DNA of 54,946 bases from Lingula anatina (taxonomy: Eukaryota > Brachiopoda > Lingulata > Lingulida > Lingulidae): the NCBI RefSeq assembly GCF_001039355.2, contig NW_019776076.1:1-54946 (forward strand), given 5' to 3'. Under the pieces are notes generated by a model. That model was not told where the DNA came from. It saw nothing but the letters and a program-made list of their open reading frames with translations, and made no database searches. Shown piece by piece: positions 49,801 to 54,946 of the stretch (its first letter is position 1; each line of letters begins with the position of its first letter). Position numbers and translations under genes: made by a program.

Positions 49801-52800
49801 AAGACTGCTTATCTCTGGCTGTAATAATGACAAAAAGAAACAAATATAGAAAATCTTAGTATTTACATTTTAGTATAAAACATGTTATTTAAAGGAGAAC
49901 TCTTCAAACAATTTGTTAACTTCATTGAATTAGAATATTAGGCAAAGTTCAACATATAATGTGATCATTTCCATCTTACAGACTCTTGTACATTGAAGAC
50001 ATCATGAAAAAAGCTTACAGTCAGTTCTAAACCAAGTTTCCATAAGAGTTGTAGAGGAATATATAATTAAAAGGTTTTGGGCCCCAGTTTAAAAATGATA
50101 TGGGTTGGCAACCCCCTGTAGGATTTATCAGAATTTGTGCTGTAATAAATCCTGTTATTGTCACTTTACCTGCCACAGAAAGTACACACAGTCAAAACAT
50201 TAAATTTTTATCTAATATTCTTTACCTTCATATCGTCTCTGGCAGCCACACAGCATTGCTTTTGTGCTTCTCCTCTTGTTCAAGAATTGATAAGGTCTGG
50301 TAGCAAGGGAATGCCTCTTGCCCTGCAAATTTAGTTTTTTTTTTCTGCTGGCACAAGGCAGAACAGGCTGTTTATTCAATGAGCATGGCTTTATTGTACT
50401 GATATCGGAGACTGAATTCACCAGTGTCTATTCATCAGCCATTGAATCCCAAGTGGCTGTTCTATTGATAGATGGTCCACTCTTGGGTTGCAGTAAATTC
50501 TGGTCTGTGATAAATGATGATGATGTGGTCTGCAAATACATTTGATTAAAACGACTTTTTCCTGTTTCATTCTCAAAGTTGTGTTTGTGTTTCTCTCTTT
50601 GCCAGAGATAAGATAACAGAAAGCCTTGGGAATGATGGGTCCTTTTTGTGTATTGATTTTGCTTACATCTGATGAAGTGACATGATGCATAATTGATGGG
50701 AGCTTTGTCCTGGGTTTTGTGTCTTTTCTCAGTTACATTCTTGTTAGGTCAGATAGGAGAACGGTGTCTTATCTTGCAAATAATTTTTGGTTAAAAACCA
50801 AAGAAAACTTATGTTGAGGCATTTGTGTTTTACTCAAAACATAACGGCACAATTCCACAGATGCCTATTAGTATTACACAATATTTTCTAACTTTTGAAC
50901 TAACCTTGCTAGGTTTAATAGAAGGCGAAGACTACAGAAACAAATGCAAAAAAAAAAAATGGTTAGAGAAATGCCGATTTCCATTGTGCCTTTGTGTCAC
51001 CTTGAACACCTGATGGATTTGTAATTCAGTTGGGCCTTGAATTGAAACCGTTTCCCAGATATCTCAGCACATTATTCTACTTAATTCAGTCAAAGATATA
51101 ATTCTTTCTTTTCTCTGTAGATGCTGATGGATCCCATGGGAGGCATTGTAATGACAAATGATGGAAATGCAATCCTGAGAGAGGTAAGAAAGGGACTTTC
51201 AGGTTACATGAGTCCTGATCAATGGCTGTAGATTGAGTGTTAAATATTATTTAATAAAGTGCCACTGAAGTGCCTTCAGGCTTACTTCATTATGTCATTA
51301 ATTCTTTGTTTTGTCTGTGGTGCTTTCAGATCACTGTACAGCATCCTGCAGCTAAGTCTATGATTGAGATTGCCCGCACACAGGATGAGGAGGTGGGAGA
51401 CGGGACCACATCAGTCATCATATTGGGTGAGTGAATGAGGAAGTTTACTTAAGCAAATGCCACTGCACTTCTTGCTGCAACATCTTCATAAAACTCTTGT
51501 CCTTCAGAGATTTTTATAAATTCAGAAAGATATCTTAGGTAAAACTTGTAAATTTTTCTGAATCAAATAAGATAGAAGATCAGTAAAGAGTTACTTTGGA
51601 AGGGCTCTTTTTGTCTGTTGCCAACATTTTCAAAAATGTGTATTTTTGATTATTTTCTTATTTTTCTTTCTTGTCCTCTTTTTAGCTGGTGAAATGCTAG
51701 CAGTTGCTGAGCCATTCCTCCTGCAAGAAATGCACCCGACCATCATAATATCGGCCTTCAGACAGGCCCTGGAGGATATGGTGGAGATTCTAAGGGAAAA
51801 AGCTAGGCAAGTTTTAAAAAATCCGACAGGAGGAGTTAGCCATATAAATCTGCTGAATTGTTATGTAAAATTCCATAGGTTCTTGGCATTTGTTATATTT
51901 GTTATAATCATACAATTCTCCAAAATGTTTAAAACTAGGTTTATTTTAATCTTGGGTTTGTTTACTTTTAATTTTCAGTGTTCCAGTAGACATAAGTAAC
52001 AGGGCTGAAATGATGAAGATTGTACAGAGCTGCATAGGGACCAAGTTTCTTAAGAAATGGTAAGACAGCAAATGTTCTGTCAAGGCTTTCTTAAAGCTTA
52101 AGAGCATTTCATTTATAATTGAAATTCAGTCTCTCTGATTCAATTTTCATTAATAAGAAACTCTGTAATACATATTTTGTCAGAACAGGTAATGATCGAA
52201 AAAGGCTGTGCTCATTGTGATAACATTTACTTTATTCCCCTCCCCCTCTGATAGCTTTTGTTTTATCTAAATAGGTCCAATTTAGCTTGTGAAATAGCAC
52301 TAGATGCTACAGCATGTGTGGCTCTTGAAGAAAATGGAAGGAGAGAAATTGACATTAAACGCTATGCCAAAGTGGAAAAGGTAAGGTGGAAAGGAAAAGT
52401 AGAAAAAGTTTCCTCTCACATGAATCGACTTAAAAGGAGATGGGAGTATGTAAAAGTTAATAAAAATGGTTGTGGTTTTTGCCAATATTAGAAAAATCAT
52501 TGCCACATTGAATTTTTCAAATGGTTATTAGTTAAATAACTGAAGACTTTTTGTAAAATTAAGTCATCCAAAGGTAATACAATGGATAAAAGGATTGATT
52601 TAGTGTTCATAAATAGAAAAGAATACACAATTTGGAAAATTATATACGAAATGATCGTCAACCATACGTACACAAAAAACATAACTGATCACGTGACAAA
52701 ATTTCTCTTGTAAGTGGCAAGTGGTAGTTGTGATTACCTCAATTAAATTAATTATTTTACTATTATACTAAAAAAAAAGCTTGTATTTTTGTATGTATCA

Positions 52801-54897
52801 CACAGTATATTAGTGGATACTCCGTTGTTTTCATGCAATGTTTTCCACATTGCATTACCTCTGTGTGGGAATTTTTGTTTTTGTTTTTGTTTTTCATTAT
52901 CCAAATACCTTTTTCTGAAAGAAATTGCTAACTGTACTTAAAAGAACTGAGTTATATCTTTACTAAAGATTTTGAAACATAGTAATTGTGTATTGCTGTT
53001 ATTTGTGTAGGTCCCAGGTGGCACAATTGAAGAATCCACAGTACTCAAGGGTGTGATGCTCAACAAGGATGTTACTCACCCAAAGATGAAGAGGTGGGAT
53101 ACTTATATGTTTTTATTCCGTTAAAAAGCTGTGCATTTTCTATCTTGTGGGCAACCATAAGTTTTTAAAATTAGCTTTAAAATAATTAGCCTTGCACACT
53201 ATTTACAGCTCATGCCATCAAAGCCCATAGTCAGTTTAAAGCTAAAAAGACAAATTTTGCTGTACACAATATGTACACGTAGATCATAGATGGTGTGGCA
53301 GTCACAGATGAACCTGCATTGCAGAGGTCTGTGGTGCAGAAACAAGTGGTGCCACTGACAGTGGCTATCCCAGCACTTGCATTGTAGTTCTTGCTGCAGC
53401 CGGCACTTTTAGGAGATTGGTTACAACCTCGAACATAGGATGTCATACCTGAAAGTCAAGAGAAATTAAATGGAATAGGTTGTCATCTAGAGCAAGTTGT
53501 CACAACCTGAAAGTAGATACGTTTAATCAGATAATTATTTGACAATTAAATATCATTGGTTTTTTAAGTCCATTATGAATGTTTTTTTCTTGATAAAGTC
53601 AAATTGCTTTTTTCACTCAGTTGCAGTTATGGAATGCAATGAGAATGTTCAAATATATAGCGATTTGAGGTCATACATGCCCCATTTGTTGTATTACCAT
53701 TATGACCAAAAAGAATCAATTATATGCCTTACTTAAAGATCCACTCCCAGCAATAACTTTAGTTTTAAAACAACCATGGGTGCAGTATCTTATGGTGACT
53801 AAACTTGAAGTGAGATCTATTTCTTCTCCACAACCAACGGCAGAGCAAATGTAACAGTTGACTGCTAGACCTAAGGAAGAATTAATCACAATGATACAGT
53901 CAGGTCACACCAGGGAAAAATTTCCCTGTAGACCCTGAAACTAGAATGATATTCTCAGTTATTGCGCAAAAGCTGCCAGTTCTTTAGAATTGGTTCAGGT
54001 ATCACTAAAACTGCACACCAAATGTTGGAATAAGTGAATTGATTCTAATGAGATTTAACACATTTTCTACTTGTGAGAATGGAGTTTCCACATTTCATCA
54101 AAGGGTTACATTAGGTAGATAACTTGAGAAACAATTTACTTCTTTCAGTACACAAGTGGTGATAAAAAACCTATTTTGCAGTATATTAAGTGTTGGATGC
54201 AATTGGAGTTTTCAGCTTTGAATGTAAGAAATTAATACATGCATTATTTTAAGCAAATGAACCCAAATGCTGATTGATCTGCTTTAAGAAACTGATACCA
54301 TGTAATTGAACATAAATGAAGAGACACTAAATACTAACCTACACATGCCATAGCTAGAACTACAGCTATTACCGCAGCACACTTCATCTTAACTTTTCAG
54401 CTGAGGAGAAAATGCTCTTTGGTCTGCAGTACAACACTGTTTGTGTTGAAAAAGGCTTGGTGTTGCTAGGTGTTTTGGTGAACAACAAAGGATCACTTGT
54501 TGCATATTTTTTGCAATCACCCTTGTCTTTCTGTATTTGAGGGCAAAGACAAATAGTAATCTAAATGACTTATGGCTTGTTATTTTTTAAAACTTCTTGT
54601 TAGCTTTCCATTTTAATGGGACCTTTTTTTTAAAGCTTGGCAGCTGGAAGTCATATTGGCATAGTTACATGAATTTTTTTTATCCTAATGTGCCTCTGAA
54701 AAAAATTAATCTTTCTAAAGGTTCTTTTGTATTGTTTTTATCACAGTGGTGCATTTGATGTTGAGTGTAAGAGTTGTCAGCCACCAATATAACACTTTTG
54801 TTGTATATATTAATTTTTTTCTCATTGCAGACGAATTGAAAATCCCAGAATAGTTCTATTAGACTGCTCATTAGAATATAAGAAAGGAGAAAGTCAG
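46830..54897 (+). CDS. CCT3: T-complex protein 1 subunit gamma (CCT3), first 10 exons
   Basis: Subunit of the cytosolic TRiC/CCT chaperonin that folds actin, tubulin and other proteins using ATP. Exons: 46830-46866, 46950-47011, 47455-47505, 51121-51183, 51330-51426, 51686-51806, 51979-52059, 52275-52380, 53011-53093, 54831-54897. Together they code 256 residues, all in phase. It starts MMG, then [50 protein letters not shown] (nucleotide-binding and hydrolysis motif), [30 protein letters not shown] and [19 protein letters not shown]. This covers the N-terminal equatorial and intermediate parts and enters the apical domain. The family is about 545 residues long, so roughly half lies beyond the window. 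Two ATGs are adjacent and the first is used. Intron 6 has a GC donor. A Ly6-like gene lies antisense in intron 9. Confidence 0.96.
47506..51120 (+). other. CCT3 intron 3 (3.6 kb), nothing recognised
   Basis: Bounded by AAAG|GTAAGT and TCTCTGTAG. It holds no conserved coding segment on either strand. Only short frames and ordinary AT-rich sequence were seen. Confidence 0.55.
51807..51978 (+). other. GC-AG intron in CCT3
   Basis: Donor GCTAG|GCAAGT and acceptor TTTTCAG. The joined codon AG|T keeps the frame into VPVDIS, which matches the family. A GT donor would have to be GTTTTA five bases further on, which shifts the frame. GC donors with an otherwise perfect CAAGT consensus are a known minor class. 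Confidence 0.9.
53112..53117 (-). terminator. AATAAA polyadenylation signal of the nested Ly6-like gene
   Basis: AATAAA on the minus strand 114 nt after the stop codon of the nested gene. It is only 19 bp from the donor end of CCT3 exon 9, so the two opposed transcription units nearly abut. Confidence 0.6.
53231..54387 (-). CDS. Ly6/uPAR-like three-finger protein, probably GPI-anchored, 134 aa
   Basis: Three exons: 54387-54339, 53870-53733 and 53448-53231, both junctions GT-AG and in phase (405 nt with stop). Residues 1 to about 21 form a signal peptide ([17 protein letters not shown]). The mature part has ten cysteines: it opens CYICS, contains RYCTHGC and RGCNQSP, and closes with CFCTTDLCN, the Ly6/uPAR end motif. 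A possible N-glycosylation site is NAS. The last residues ([19 protein letters not shown]) are hydrophobic after a small-residue stretch, as in GPI-attachment signals. It lies wholly within CCT3 intron 9 on the opposite strand. The partner or function cannot be read from sequence. Members of this fold range from receptors to channel modulators. Confidence 0.88.
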
Positions 54898-54946
54898 GTT
54901 GGTGCTTGTTTTGATAGCTGGTGCCTTTTTTTTTTTTTTTTTTTTT

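Noticed and set aside
50100-50690. Cluster of overlapping frames in CCT3 intron 3
   Set aside because: Several strands and frames overlap without family resemblance or splice-site support.
53231-54387. Secreted three-finger toxin
   Set aside because: The Ly6/uPAR fold is shared with toxins, but this protein has a C-terminal hydrophobic GPI-like tail, ten cysteines and a single-copy position in a housekeeping intron. A membrane-anchored Ly6 protein is the better call.
54926-54946. Poly-T end as a retroposon tail or terminator
   Set aside because: It is a homopolymer at the window edge with no visible target duplication or element body.

Overview
This is an animal nuclear genome window. It is AT-rich (about one third GC) and has short coding exons with GT-AG introns, long dinucleotide repeats and a dense population of miniature inverted-repeat transposable elements (MITEs). 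Exon sequences match conserved metazoan families, but I cannot name the species. The repeat style and the sequence divergence between the two duplicated blocks suggest a marine invertebrate with high heterozygosity. This is inference.

Three real genes can be reconstructed exon by exon. (1) On the minus strand, a complete MCTP gene (multiple C2 domain and transmembrane region protein) runs from 35,775 down to its stop at 11,851. Its 21 coding exons join in phase to give 909 residues: a basic, disordered N-terminus, C2A, C2B, C2C, two membrane segments and a short polar tail. A second first exon at 46,440-46,332 is phase-compatible with exon 2 and would move the 5' end of the gene about 10.7 kb upstream. 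(2) On the plus strand, CCT3 (chaperonin TRiC/CCT subunit gamma) starts at 46,830, head-to-head with the alternative MCTP exon across 389 bp. Ten exons coding 256 residues are present before the window ends. One of its introns is GC-AG. (3) Nested antisense in CCT3 intron 9 is a complete three-exon gene (54,387-53,231) for a 134-residue Ly6/uPAR-like, probably GPI-anchored protein.

The left part of the window is structurally abnormal. Positions 126-8,232 repeat 13,545-21,133, covering MCTP exons 7-17 (C2B to the first membrane segment) in both. The block inside the complete gene is copy B. The extra block (copy A) lies downstream of the MCTP stop codon and lacks N-terminal and C-terminal exons. 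About 14 exonic differences between the copies are all synonymous. Three single n characters (8,680; 10,279; 21,134) lie at or near the block edges, and the sequence on the two sides of the middle n is a 430-bp direct duplicate. The simplest reading is an unmerged second haplotype plus an unmerged contig overlap, though a true partial tandem duplication is not excluded. Comparing the copies gives filled and empty transposon sites and a templated local rearrangement in copy B.

The rest (21-46 kb) is MCTP introns and upstream DNA filled with MITEs. Several have readable target-site duplications (TSDs): TTA/TAA (PIF/Harbinger-like), 5 bp with CAGG termini (hAT-like), and one 10 bp (Mutator-like). 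The most striking locus is 42,191-43,144, where five elements are nested inside one another. A 942-bp foldback at 39,181-40,122 carries an unrecognised 79-codon reading frame in only one of its arms.
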